Shown: piece by piece, positions 52,225 through 60,736 of the stretch | Layout: each line of letters begins with the position of its first letter | Position numbering within the stretch: position 1 is the stretch's first letter | NCBI RefSeq assembly: GCF_003054055.1 | Contig: NZ_QBKI01000008.1 | Location: forward strand, 203,989 to 267,988 | From: Pontibacter mucosus | Lineage (GTDB): Bacteria > Bacteroidota > Bacteroidia > Cytophagales > Hymenobacteraceae | Reading direction: 5' to 3' | DNA length: 64,000 nt | Notes under the pieces: generated by a model | Databases searched by the model: none | Told to the model about the DNA's origin: nothing | What the model saw: only the letters and a program-made list of their open reading frames with translations | Translations under genes and position numbers: made by a program

Positions 52225-52302
52225 AACCCACCCCTGCCCCTCCCGAGAGGGGATTTTTCTGCAGTTTCTAATTCCCCTCCTCGGAGGGGTTAGGGGTGGG
52301 TT
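52225..52302. repeat. Inverted pair of AACCCACCCCTGCCCCTCC repeats between sucB and lpdA
   Basis: The left copy (52225-52253) and the right copy (52270-52302, ending AGGGGTGGGTT) are inverse to each other and each has its own CCTCC/GGAGG stem. The pair could fold into a long hairpin inside the operon transcript. The family also occurs at 37315 and 40960-41605. Confidence 0.7.
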
Positions 52303-52358
52303 CAATAAAAAGGAGGAGCAAACACTTTCGCTTACCCCTCCTTCCTTATCTCTTAAAT

Positions 52359-53930
52359 TTATACTCCAAGAAGCAGTCTCATCGGATCTTCCAGCAGCTC
52401 TTTAACCCGCACGAGGAAGCTTACCGACTCACGGCCATCAATGATGCGGTGGTCGTAGGAAAGGGCCAGGTACATCATCGGGCGGATCTCTACTTGGCCG
52501 TTAACGGCAACCGGGCGCTGCACGATGTTGTGCATACCAAGTATAGCCGACTGCGGCGCGTTAATGATAGGCGTAGACATCATGGAGCCAAACACACCAC
52601 CGTTGGTGATGGTGAAGGTACCACCTGTCATCTCCTCGATAGAAAGCTTGCCGTCGCGGGCTTTTTTAGCCAGACGTACCACTTCTTTCTCGATGCCGTC
52701 CAGTGTCAGGCCTTCCGCGTTGCGGATAACCGGCACCACCAGGCCTTTTGGAGAGGAAACAGCAATTGACACATCCACGAAATCATTAAAGACAATGTCG
52801 TTGCCATCGATCTGGGCATTTACGGCCGGCCACTCCTGCAGCGCAACGGTACAAGCCTTTGTGAAGAACGACATAAAGCCCAGGCCAACATCATGCTTCT
52901 CTTTGAACTTGTCCTTATACTTGGCGCGGATGTCCATGATCGGCTTCATGTCTACCTCGTTGAAGGTGGTGAGCATGGCCGTTTCGTTTTTAACCGTTAC
53001 CAGTCGGCGGGCAACTGTCTTACGCAGGGAGCTCATCTTCTCGCGGCGCTGGTTGCGGTCGCCGGTAGAGGCAGGCGCCTCGCTGGCAGCCGCTTGCTTA
53101 GGAGCAGCCGCAGCCGGCTTAGCAGCAGCTTTCTGCGCGTTCTGCGCATCCTCTTTTGTAATGCGACCGTCACGGCCTGAGCCCTGAACATCGGCAGGGT
53201 TTATACCTTTTTCGGCAAGGATTTTTCCGGCGGCCGGAGATGGGGTGCCAGAGGCGTAAGTCTGCGCACCTGACGGAGCTGCGGCAGTCTGAGGAGCAAC
53301 AGCCTGTGTAGCGGCTTCCTGCTTGGCGTTTGCCTGTGCGTTAGCCTGAACCTGCCCTGCACCTGGTACGATGCGGCAAAGCAAACCACCAATTTCTATC
53401 GTGTCGCCCTGCTGCGCTACGATTTGCAGTGTACCGGCCGCCTCGGCTGGCAGCTCAAACGTAGCCTTGTCAGACTCCAGCTCGGCAATAACTTCGTCCA
53501 TCTCTACATGGTCGCCATCTTTTTTCAGCCAGCTGGCAATGGTTACCTCCGTGATAGACTCGCCTACCGTTGGCACTTTCATTTCCACGGCCTCGCCGGC
53601 GCCGCCTGTGGTGGCAGCGGGCGCAGCACCTTGCGCCGCCGCTGGTGCAGCAGCTTGCTCAGCAGCAGGAGCCGATGGAGCAGATGCCGCAGCACCGTCC
53701 TGTTCGATCTGGCAGATAACACCGCCCACTTCGATGGTGTCGCCTTCCTGCGCTACAATGCGTAAAATGCCTGCGGCTTCGGCTGGCAGTTCGAATGTGG
53801 CTTTGTCAGACTCGAGTTCCGCAATCACCTCATCCATCTCCACGCGGTCGCCGTCATTTTTTAGCCACTTGGCTATCGTTACCTCGGTGATGGACTCACC
53901 TACGGCAGGCACTTTAACTTCTAAGCTCAT
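52359..53930 (-). CDS. sucB: 2-oxoglutarate dehydrogenase E2 with two lipoyl domains
   Basis: This 523-aa dihydrolipoyl succinyltransferase has lipoyl domain 1 (residues 2-77) and lipoyl domain 2 (about 117-192), each with the lipoylated Lys in [12 protein letters not shown]; Ala/Pro-rich linkers; an E3-binding domain ([30 protein letters not shown], about 230-260); and the catalytic domain with DHRIIDGRE near residue 497. Classic SucB has one lipoyl domain. The two domains are nearly identical, suggesting internal duplication. It follows sucA and precedes lpdA on the minus strand. Confidence 0.94.
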   Translation of the reverse strand: MSLEVKVPAVGESITEVTIAKWLKNDGDRVEMDEVIAELESDKATFELPAEAAGILRIVAQEGDTIEVGGVICQIEQDGAAASAPSAPAAEQAAAPAAAQGAAPAATTGGAGEAVEMKVPTVGESITEVTIASWLKKDGDHVEMDEVIAELESDKATFELPAEAAGTLQIVAQQGDTIEIGGLLCRIVPGAGQVQANAQANAKQEAATQAVAPQTAAAPSGAQTYASGTPSPAAGKILAEKGINPADVQGSGRDGRITKEDAQNAQKAAAKPAAAAPKQAAASEAPASTGDRNQRREKMSSLRKTVARRLVTVKNETAMLTTFNEVDMKPIMDIRAKYKDKFKEKHDVGLGFMSFFTKACTVALQEWPAVNAQIDGNDIVFNDFVDVSIAVSSPKGLVVPVIRNAEGLTLDGIEKEVVRLAKKARDGKLSIEEMTGGTFTITNGGVFGSMMSTPIINAPQSAILGMHNIVQRPVAVNGQVEIRPMMYLALSYDHRIIDGRESVSFLVRVKELLEDPMRLLLGV

Positions 53931-53939
53931 ATTTTATCA

Positions 53940-54046
53940 GAATTATGAATTACAAATTTTGAATTACGAATTAGTAATGATTAATGACGAATGAATAATG
54001 AAGTCTTTCCTGAGCTCATTACTCATTCATCATTACTAATTAATCA
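53940..54046. repeat. Low-complexity inverted spacer between sucA and sucB
   Basis: Short ATTA/GAAT units (AATTATGAATTACAAATTTTG, AATGATTAATGACGAATG) and, in the right half, roughly their complement (TCATTCATCATTACTAATTAATCATTA). It is like the other low-complexity spacers of this genome. Confidence 0.5.
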
Positions 54047-56803
54047 TTAGATAGCGAAAGCGCGTTCGATTAGCTCCTGCTGCTCTTTGGTATGCACCTT
54101 CAGGTAACCGGTTGCCGGCGAGGCGCTGGCCTTGCGGGCTACCACATCTTCCACGCCATGGCGCATGATGCGCAGGATGTACGTCCAGGCGCCCATGTTC
54201 TCCGGCTCTTCCTGCACCCAGTATACTTTCGCGTTTTTATACTTGCTCAGTTCGGCCTCCAGTTGCACCTTAGGGAACGGTGCCAGCTGCTCCAGGCGGA
54301 TGATGGCCACATCCTGGCGGTTGTTCTTCTGCTGCTCTTCCACCAGGTCGAAGTATACTTTGCCGGAGCACAGCAACACTTTCGTCACCGCTTCAGCCGA
54401 GGCATACGTATCGCCGATCACTTCTCTGAAGCCACCTGACGTGAAGTCCTCTACCGGGGAAACAACAGCCGGATGGCGCAGCAACGATTTAGGCGACATG
54501 TTGATAGCAGGCTTGCGGAACGGCAGGGCCAGCTGACGGCGCATGAAGTGGAACAGGTTGGCAGGCGTTGTGATGTAGGTCACAAACATGTTGTTCTCGG
54601 CTGCCAGCTGCAGGAAGCGCTCAGGACGGGCGTTGGAGTGCTCCGGTCCCTGGCCCTCGTAGCCATGCGGCAACAGCATCACCAGGCCGTTCATACGCTG
54701 CCACTTAGACTCTGTGGAGGAAATGAACTGGTCGATCATCACCTGGGCACCGTTGGCGAAGTCACCGAACTGGGCTTCCCAGATTACGAGTGCGTTCGGA
54801 TTGGCCATCGCATAGCCAAACTCAAACCCAAGCACGCCATACTCTGAAAGCAGCGAGTTGTAGATCTCAAACGAACCCTGCTCCTCGCTCATGTGGTTCA
54901 GGCTGTTGTAAGGCGCGCTGGTGTTCGCGTCGCGCAGCACGGCGTGGCGGTGCGAGAACGTACCACGCTGCACGTCCTGGCCGGAGAAACGAACTAATTT
55001 GCCTTCCAGCAGCACGGAGCCGTAAGCCAGCAACTCACCGGCGGCCCAGTTCAGCTGCCTGGTCTCGAAGAACATCTCCTTACGCTCCTTCAGCAGTTTC
55101 TCGATCTGCTTGAGCGGTTTAAAGCCCTGTGGTAGTGTGGTAAGCGCTCTGCCTACAGTTTCTACCACTTCAGCAGAAACGCCTGTCTCCGGAGACTGGT
55201 CGAAATCCTCTGGCTTGGAACGGCGCAGGCTTTGCCACTCCTTCTCCAGCACCTGGTAGTTGTAGGGCAGCGGCTTTTGCTTCACCATATCCAGGCGGTC
55301 CTGCAGCAGGTTACGGAACTCCTTGTCCATGCTCTGGGCCAGCTCTGCGTCTACCTCTCCGCGGGCGATGAGTTGCTTGTTGTATACTTCGCGCGGGTTA
55401 GGGTGCTTCGAGATGATGTTGTACAGCTGCGGCTGCGTGAACTTCGGCTCGTCGGACTCGTTGTGGCCATGGCGGCGGTAACACACCATGTCGATGAAGA
55501 TATCGTTGTTGTAGCGCTGGCGGTACTCCATGGCCATGCGCATGGCAAACACCACAGCCTCCGGATCGTCGCCGTTTACGTGCAGCACCGGCGCATCAAT
55601 TATTTTGGCCACATCCGTGCTGTAAATAGACGAGCGGGCGTCTTCAAAGTCGGTTGTAAAACCTACCTGGTTGTTGATCACGAAGTGGATGGTGCCGCCG
55701 GTGTCATAACCACGCAGGTTGGCCATCTGGGTCACTTCGTACACGATGCCCTGGCCAGCCACAGCCGCGTCGCCGTGTATCAGGATTGGCAACACCTTGT
55801 CCGGGTCTTTGCCATACATGCAGTCAATTTTAGCACGCACGAAGCCTTCCACCACCGGGTTCACTGCCTCCAGGTGCGATGGGTTCGGGGCCAGCTTCAG
55901 GTTCACTTTTTTGCCCGACGGTGTTTCCACCTCAGAAGAGAAGCCCATGTGGTATTTCACGTCGCCATCGCCCATCGTCAGGTCCGGCACGGCAGTACCC
56001 TCAAACTCAGAGAAGATCTGCTCATAGGTTTTGCCCATGATATTGGCCAGCACGTTCAGGCGGCCGCGGTGCGCCATGCCTATCACCACTTCCTCCACGC
56101 CTAGCTCGGAGGCTTTATCAATGGCGGCATCCAGGGCAGGAATGGTGGTTTCGCCACCCTCCAGCGAGAAGCGCTTCTGGCCCAGGAACTTCGTGTGCAG
56201 GAAGTTCTCAAACACCACCGCCTCGTTCAGCTTGGAGAGGATGCGTTTTTTATACTCGATACCTGGGTTAAAATTCAGGGAGTCGCGCTCTATCTTCTGC
56301 CTAAACCAGTCCAGCATCTCCGGGTCGCGGATGTACATGTACTCAAAGCCGATAGAGCCGGTATAGATTTTCTTCAGGGCAGCCTCAATATCGCGCAGCG
56401 TAGCCGGCCCGATACCGATGATTTCCCCTACCTGGAATACAGTGTCTAGGTCGGCGTCTGTCAGCCCGAAGTCGGCCAGGTCGAGCCTTGCCTTACGGTC
56501 TTTGCGGGGCCGTACCGGGTTGGTGTTGGAGCGCAGGTGGCCGCGCGTGCGGTAGGCGTGAATCAGGTTGCGAACGGCTACCTCCTTTTCAGATTCGCCG
56601 GCGACAACCGCACCTTTTGCAGGAGCAGCGACAACGGCTTCGGCAGCTTCATGGCCGTTTTCACCATAGGCTGTGGAAAACTCGAAGCCCTCGAAAAATT
56701 TGCGCCATCCAAAATCTACCGATTCCGGATCCTGCTGATAGGACTTGTACAGCCCTTCGATGTAATCGCCATGCGCGTTGGCGATGTAAGTATATTTATC
56801 CAT
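54047..56803 (-). CDS. sucA: 2-oxoglutarate dehydrogenase E1 (thiamine diphosphate-dependent)
   Basis: This 918-aa enzyme has the N-terminal E2-binding segment (YIEGLYKSYQQDPESVDFGWRKFF), the ThDP domain (GMAHRGRLNVLANIMGKTYEQIFSEF; HGDAAVAGQGIVYE; FVINNQVGFTTD) and the C-terminal pyrimidine-binding domain (VIWEAQFGDFANGAQVMIDQFISS). It decarboxylates 2-oxoglutarate and succinylates E2 in the TCA cycle. First gene of the operon, preceded by a good promoter. Confidence 0.97.
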   Translation of the reverse strand: MDKYTYIANAHGDYIEGLYKSYQQDPESVDFGWRKFFEGFEFSTAYGENGHEAAEAVVAAPAKGAVVAGESEKEVAVRNLIHAYRTRGHLRSNTNPVRPRKDRKARLDLADFGLTDADLDTVFQVGEIIGIGPATLRDIEAALKKIYTGSIGFEYMYIRDPEMLDWFRQKIERDSLNFNPGIEYKKRILSKLNEAVVFENFLHTKFLGQKRFSLEGGETTIPALDAAIDKASELGVEEVVIGMAHRGRLNVLANIMGKTYEQIFSEFEGTAVPDLTMGDGDVKYHMGFSSEVETPSGKKVNLKLAPNPSHLEAVNPVVEGFVRAKIDCMYGKDPDKVLPILIHGDAAVAGQGIVYEVTQMANLRGYDTGGTIHFVINNQVGFTTDFEDARSSIYSTDVAKIIDAPVLHVNGDDPEAVVFAMRMAMEYRQRYNNDIFIDMVCYRRHGHNESDEPKFTQPQLYNIISKHPNPREVYNKQLIARGEVDAELAQSMDKEFRNLLQDRLDMVKQKPLPYNYQVLEKEWQSLRRSKPEDFDQSPETGVSAEVVETVGRALTTLPQGFKPLKQIEKLLKERKEMFFETRQLNWAAGELLAYGSVLLEGKLVRFSGQDVQRGTFSHRHAVLRDANTSAPYNSLNHMSEEQGSFEIYNSLLSEYGVLGFEFGYAMANPNALVIWEAQFGDFANGAQVMIDQFISSTESKWQRMNGLVMLLPHGYEGQGPEHSNARPERFLQLAAENNMFVTYITTPANLFHFMRRQLALPFRKPAINMSPKSLLRHPAVVSPVEDFTSGGFREVIGDTYASAEAVTKVLLCSGKVYFDLVEEQQKNNRQDVAIIRLEQLAPFPKVQLEAELSKYKNAKVYWVQEEPENMGAWTYILRIMRHGVEDVVARKASASPATGYLKVHTKEQQELIERAFAI

Positions 56804-56831
56804 AGTATAGAACTACTGCATGTGTTACCGG

Positions 56832-56861
56832 CAAAGTTAGAGGTATTCTCGAAAAATCAAA
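56832..56861 (-). promoter_or_regulatory. Bacteroidota-type promoter for sucA
   Basis: On the minus strand TTTG (56858-56861), 18 bp, TAACTTTG (56832-56839), close to TTTG-N19-TAnnTTTG. The -7 lies 28 bp before the sucA ATG. Confidence 0.7.
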
Positions 56862-57358
56862 TAACACGGATTCGCATTAGCAAATATGCCTTATTTTCAA
56901 GACAAAAACCTCCTATAGCATACCCCATTTATACCGTTGCGGTTACTTGTATACTATGGTTTAACTCATAATTACTAAGTATGTTTAAAGTAGCTAGGCC
57001 GACACCAGCAGCCTGTGGTTATACTTGGATCTGATGGACAGGGGGTCGGTACGGCAATAGGGCCCCAGCTTTATACTTTAAACGCTGGCTTTTCCAACTT
57101 TAGACTTTCGACATGACAAGCTGAAGTAGAGCAACTATGCCCGTATCATACTATGAGACCCATTAATCCAGCCACTAAAGTACAATCGTACTTATAATAA
57201 GTTATAGTTACTTATAAGCCGTCTGTTTCCTGTTACAACAGTAAATATAACTGCACCTTTATCACAGTAAAGTAGTTCATGCTGCAATAACCTTCTGCTT
57301 ACGGGCACGAGGCCGGTCAACAATGCAGACATTATCGGTCCTATAATCTGAGGGAAAT
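56862..57358. other. AT-rich spacer with no recognised feature
   Basis: Besides the sucA promoter region, TATACTT words near 57022 and 57072 and a few palindromic bits, nothing supports a gene. It separates the operon from the accessory-looking WYL-like/vsr pair. Confidence 0.4.
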
Positions 57359-57655
57359 ATGTATAGCTATCTGCTGGAAGAACTATCGAAGGCAATCGGG
57401 GCAAGGCTCCTGGTAAGCTTCGAATACGAGGGGGAGTCCCATGTGGTGGAGCCGCATTTGCTGGGGCAGAATAAGCAGAACGAGTCGTGCTTGCTTGCGT
57501 GGCGCTTAACCAAGGCCGGGCAGCAACAGGGGTGGCAGTGTTACCGCTTAAGCGACATGCAGCATGCAAAGCTTCTTGATGAGCGATTCAGCAAAAAGCG
57601 CCCCGGCTACGACCCTTACGACAGTACCATGACCCGGATTTACTACCGCATATAA
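57359..57655 (+). CDS. Small WYL-like domain protein (tentative)
   Basis: The 98-aa frame starts at ATG and reads like the distal part of a WYL domain: FEYEGESHVVEPHLLGQNKQ, then a WRLTKAGQQQGWQCYRLSDMQHAKLLDERF strand-helix stretch. WYL domains sense ligands or DNA in regulators of phage defence and repair. Here no HTH is attached. It lies 130 bp upstream of vsr. It could be a stand-alone domain or a remnant of a larger regulator. Confidence 0.55.
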   Translation: MYSYLLEELSKAIGARLLVSFEYEGESHVVEPHLLGQNKQNESCLLAWRLTKAGQQQGWQCYRLSDMQHAKLLDERFSKKRPGYDPYDSTMTRIYYRI

Positions 57656-57784
57656 GACAAACTTTTCGCGTACGCCTCTCCAAGTTATGAAGACCGCCTG
57701 CTTTCAGGCTGAGTAAGGTTATCTGGAAGTATAAAACTAAGTTAAACTCATTGGTGTTATGCCTGTGCAGCAACAGGTGTAGCA

Positions 57785-58255
57785 TTGCCAAAGAAAAGAA
57801 AGTACAAGAAGCCCCAGGCTCCCCTTACAGCACAGGAAAGGGTGAGCCGCTATATGCGGGGAAACAAGTCCAGGAACACGCAGCCTGAGCTAAAGCTCCG
57901 GAAGGGCCTTTGGGCCGCCGGCCTGCGCGGCTACCGGGTGCACTGGGTTAAAGCCCCGGGCAAGCCGGATATCTGCTACCCCTCCCGCCGCCTGGCCATA
58001 TTTGTGCACGGCTGCTTCTGGCACCGTTGCCCTTACTGCCTGCCCGCCCTTCCCAAAACCAGCTCTGATTTCTGGCAAAGCAAGTTCGAGGCAAACCTGG
58101 CCCGCGACGCAAAGTATAAGCACATGTACCGCGAAGCTGGCTGGCAGCGCCTGGTAGTTTGGGAGTGCCAGTTAAAGTATGGCCAGCCAAGTATAGTCGC
58201 CCTAATCCGCGAGCTGCACAGCGGCGTGCCCGCCAGTTGGGAATTAGCGGCTTAA
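57785..58255 (+). CDS. vsr: Very short patch repair (Vsr-like) endonuclease
   Basis: This 156-aa protein matches Vsr: RVSRYMRGNKSRNTQPELKLRKGLW at the N-terminus, the catalytic core GKPDICYPSRRLAIFVHGCFWHRCPYC with the active-site Asp and zinc-binding His/Cys, and the GWQRLVVWECQLK end. Vsr nicks next to T:G mismatches formed by deamination of 5-methylcytosine and is usually paired with a Dcm-type methyltransferase. None is in the window, so this copy is orphan locally. Start is taken at TTG 57785, the first plausible codon. Confidence 0.87.
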   Translation: MPKKRKYKKPQAPLTAQERVSRYMRGNKSRNTQPELKLRKGLWAAGLRGYRVHWVKAPGKPDICYPSRRLAIFVHGCFWHRCPYCLPALPKTSSDFWQSKFEANLARDAKYKHMYREAGWQRLVVWECQLKYGQPSIVALIRELHSGVPASWELAA

Positions 58256-58256
58256 G

Positions 58257-58318
58257 AAGTATAAACCAATAGAAAGTATAGAATTTTCTTTAACTTCAGG
58301 GGACACTAATCTATACTT
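58257..58318. repeat. Word cluster between vsr and the M28 peptidase
   Basis: AAGTATAAA (from 58258), AAAGTATAGAA (from 58273) and a facing TATACTTT (58312-58319) within 62 bp, filling the gap between two co-directed genes. Confidence 0.65.
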
Positions 58319-58323
58319 TCACT

Positions 58324-60057
58324 ATGAAGAGACATATCCCGATCCTGGGCCTTCTCGGGCTGCTGGCCTTGGGCTGTAGCGAGAGCTCGAGGCAGGTGAG
58401 CGAAGCGGAGCAGGAAGCCGCCACCGCCGACAGCACCAACCTGCAACCTGCCCTGCAAAGCATCACCGCTGAGAGCCTGCTGGCCCATACCACCACCCTC
58501 TCCTCCGATGCATTCGAAGGCCGTGCCCCTGGTTCTGTGGGGGAGGATTCCACGGTAGCGTACCTAACCCGCCACTTTAAGCAGCTGGGCCTGCAGCCGG
58601 GTAACCCCGACGGCACCTATGTGCAGAATGTACCTATGTTCGGCTACACTCCTAGCCCGAAAGCCACTATCACGGCCAACGGCAAGAATATTCCGCTCAG
58701 TTTCCCGAACGATTACGTAGCCCTTACCCGCCGCTATGTGGAGAGCGTGGATCTGAATAACTCTGACATGGTGTTTGTGGGCTATGGCGTGGTGGCTCCG
58801 GAGTATGGCTGGGACGACTACAAAGGCCTGGATGTGAAAGGCAAAACGATTGTGATGCTGGTGAATGATCCGCCGGTGGAAGACCCGCAAAACCCTGGGC
58901 AGCTGGATAGCACCATGTTTGGCGGCAAAGCCATGACCTACTATGGCCGCTGGACCTATAAGTATGAAATTGCCGCAGAGAAAGGCGCCGCTGCCGCCAT
59001 CATCATCCACGAGACCGGCCCGGCAGGCTACCCTTACGAGGTCATCTCCGGCAGCCACAGCCGCGAAGGGGTTGAGATCGTCACGCCTGATAAAAACATG
59101 AACCGCGCCGAAGTGGAGGCCTGGATAACAGAGCCGAAAGCCCGTGAGCTTTTCACCGCCCTTGGCAATGATTTTGACAAACTGAAGGAAGCGGCCAAGA
59201 AGAAGGACTTTAAGCCGGTTCCGCTGAAGGCCACTGCCAGCTTTAATATCAAAAACAAGCTGCGTGAGGTGCAGTCGCAGAACGTGATTGCCAAGCTGGA
59301 AGGCTCTGACCCGAAGCTGAAGGATGAGTACGTGATCTACACCGCGCACTGGGATCACCTGGGCAAGGACCCTAACCTGCAGGGCGACCAGATTTACAAC
59401 GGCGCGCAGGATAACGCGACAGGCACCGCCGCCCTGCTCGAGCTGGCAAAGGCGTTCAGCAAAATGGAAACCAAGCCCAAGCGCTCTATACTTTTCCTGG
59501 CGGTAACGGCTGAGGAGAAGGGCCTCTTGGGCTCTAAATACTACGCCAGCAGCAACCCGCTGTACCCGCTGGCGAAAACGGTTGCCGTTATCAACATGGA
59601 TGTGCTGAATGCCTATGGCCCGACTGAAGATGTAGTGGTGGTTGGCTTTGGCAACTCTACGCTGGAGGATGTGCTCGCAGAAGAGGCCAAGTCCCAGAAC
59701 CGCCGCATCGTGCCGGAAGCTACCCCTGAGGTAGGCTCTTTCTACCGCTCTGACCACTTTGAGTTTGCCAAGCAAGGCGTGCCCGCACTTTATGCCAGCT
59801 CTGGTGTGATAGCCCGCAACCAACCGGCCGATTACGTGAAAAAATGGAAGGAGAACTATACTACCAACGATTATCACAAACCTTCTGATGAGGTGCGCGA
59901 TGACTGGAACCTGGAAGGCGCTGTCGAAGACCTGCAGCTTTTCCTGCGTGTGGGCTATCGTGTGGCAAACACAGAAGCTTCCCCGGAGTGGAAGGAAGGG
60001 ACTGAGTTTAAGGCTAAGCGCGAAGAAACGCTCTCCAGAGCTGCCGCCTCTAACTAA
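58324..60057 (+). CDS. M28-family zinc metallopeptidase lipoprotein with PA domain
   Basis: This 577-aa protein has a lipoprotein signal (LLGLLALGC, Cys about residue 19), a protease-associated domain region (about residues 135-270) and the M28 dizinc site: [29 protein letters not shown], the catalytic EEKGLLGS, a VINMDV Asp and SDHFEF. M28 exopeptidases cut N-terminal residues from peptides in the periplasm or at the surface. Terminator follows. Confidence 0.92.
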   Translation: MKRHIPILGLLGLLALGCSESSRQVSEAEQEAATADSTNLQPALQSITAESLLAHTTTLSSDAFEGRAPGSVGEDSTVAYLTRHFKQLGLQPGNPDGTYVQNVPMFGYTPSPKATITANGKNIPLSFPNDYVALTRRYVESVDLNNSDMVFVGYGVVAPEYGWDDYKGLDVKGKTIVMLVNDPPVEDPQNPGQLDSTMFGGKAMTYYGRWTYKYEIAAEKGAAAAIIIHETGPAGYPYEVISGSHSREGVEIVTPDKNMNRAEVEAWITEPKARELFTALGNDFDKLKEAAKKKDFKPVPLKATASFNIKNKLREVQSQNVIAKLEGSDPKLKDEYVIYTAHWDHLGKDPNLQGDQIYNGAQDNATGTAALLELAKAFSKMETKPKRSILFLAVTAEEKGLLGSKYYASSNPLYPLAKTVAVINMDVLNAYGPTEDVVVVGFGNSTLEDVLAEEAKSQNRRIVPEATPEVGSFYRSDHFEFAKQGVPALYASSGVIARNQPADYVKKWKENYTTNDYHKPSDEVRDDWNLEGAVEDLQLFLRVGYRVANTEASPEWKEGTEFKAKREETLSRAAASN

Positions 60058-60078
60058 CCCCCATACACGATTATACTA

Positions 60079-60113
60079 TAAGCCCGCTGCCTGTAGCAGC
60101 GGGCTTATTTTTT
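60079..60113 (+). terminator. Terminator after M28 peptidase
   Basis: TAAGCCCGCTGC pairs with GCAGCGGGCTTA around CTGTA, followed by TTTTTT. Confidence 0.93.
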
Positions 60114-60369
60114 AGACACCCTCTAAATTTATACTTTCTCTCGTACTACCGTGCTCGTGACGCAATCGACTTAGTCAAACATATCATAAATAAAGTTATA
60201 CTTCTTTAGTTTACAGGTCATTTCCGCACTAACTGTTCACTCCATTTTTCTGTTCGTTAACTCCCTTATTAATGCCGCTTACTCTAAAATGTGCAATATT
60301 ATACTTTGCACAGGGTTACTTGCTTTCGCCTTTCGTATTAATAAGTACAAAATCAATGATATAATGATT
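60114..60369 (+). other. Promoter/leader region of the small acidic lipoprotein
   Basis: TATACTT words lie near 60129, 60198 and 60300; the last reads ATTATACTTTGC and resembles a -7 region with one extra base. No other ORF is supported; an in-frame ATG at 60289 would add a hydrophobic tail upstream of the lipoprotein signal and is unlikely. Confidence 0.45.
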
Positions 60370-60600
60370 ATGAAAAAGATATGGAAATTCGCTTTTGCCG
60401 CTTTCGCAGTTGTTGCTTTTACGGCATGCGGCACTGACAATAATACAACAACAGAGTCAGACACAGTTGAGACTACAGACGAAACTGTGGATACTGATAT
60501 GGATATGGATGAGGATACCACTATTGTTGTAGAAGACACTACCGTGAACGATGGGGTGGCTGACGAAATTGAGGAAGAGCAGCCTCCTGTTCAGCAATAA
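60370..60600 (+). CDS. Small acidic lipoprotein of unknown function
   Basis: This 76-aa protein has a lipoprotein signal (FAAFAVVAFTAC, Cys about residue 20). The mature 56 residues are almost all Asp, Glu, Thr and Val (ETTDETVDTDMDMDEDTT), so it is strongly anionic and likely disordered. Such tails occur in Bacteroidota envelope proteins; cation binding is possible but unproven. The ATG at 60370 is preferred over 60289. A terminator follows closely. Confidence 0.7.
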   Translation: MKKIWKFAFAAFAVVAFTACGTDNNTTTESDTVETTDETVDTDMDMDEDTTIVVEDTTVNDGVADEIEEEQPPVQQ

Positions 60601-60621
60601 CACGTAAAGCATAAAAGTATA

Positions 60622-60657
60622 AAAAAGTCCCTGCCCCGCTGCAGGGGCTTTTTTTGT
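60622..60657 (+). terminator. Terminator after acidic lipoprotein
   Basis: AAGTCCCTGC pairs with GCAGGGGCTT (one G-T pair), followed by TTTTTT. An AAAGTATAAAA word lies directly upstream. Confidence 0.88.
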
Positions 60658-60736
60658 GCCTCGCCACAATGGCCTGCATGCCTAAAAAGAAGCTTGCATT
60701 AAAGTATAATGTGCTTTAACCTTCCTATATTTAGGA

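Noticed and set aside
58564..59877. 437-aa frame antisense to the M28 peptidase
   Set aside because: Same cause; the sense strand has the full M28 catalytic signature.
3601..60310. AAGTATA/TATACTTTG word as the -7 promoter element
   Set aside because: It has three bases between TA and TTTG instead of two, occurs inside genes in both orientations and at gene ends, so promoter function cannot explain the distribution, although it supplies the -33 TTTG of the fdx promoter.
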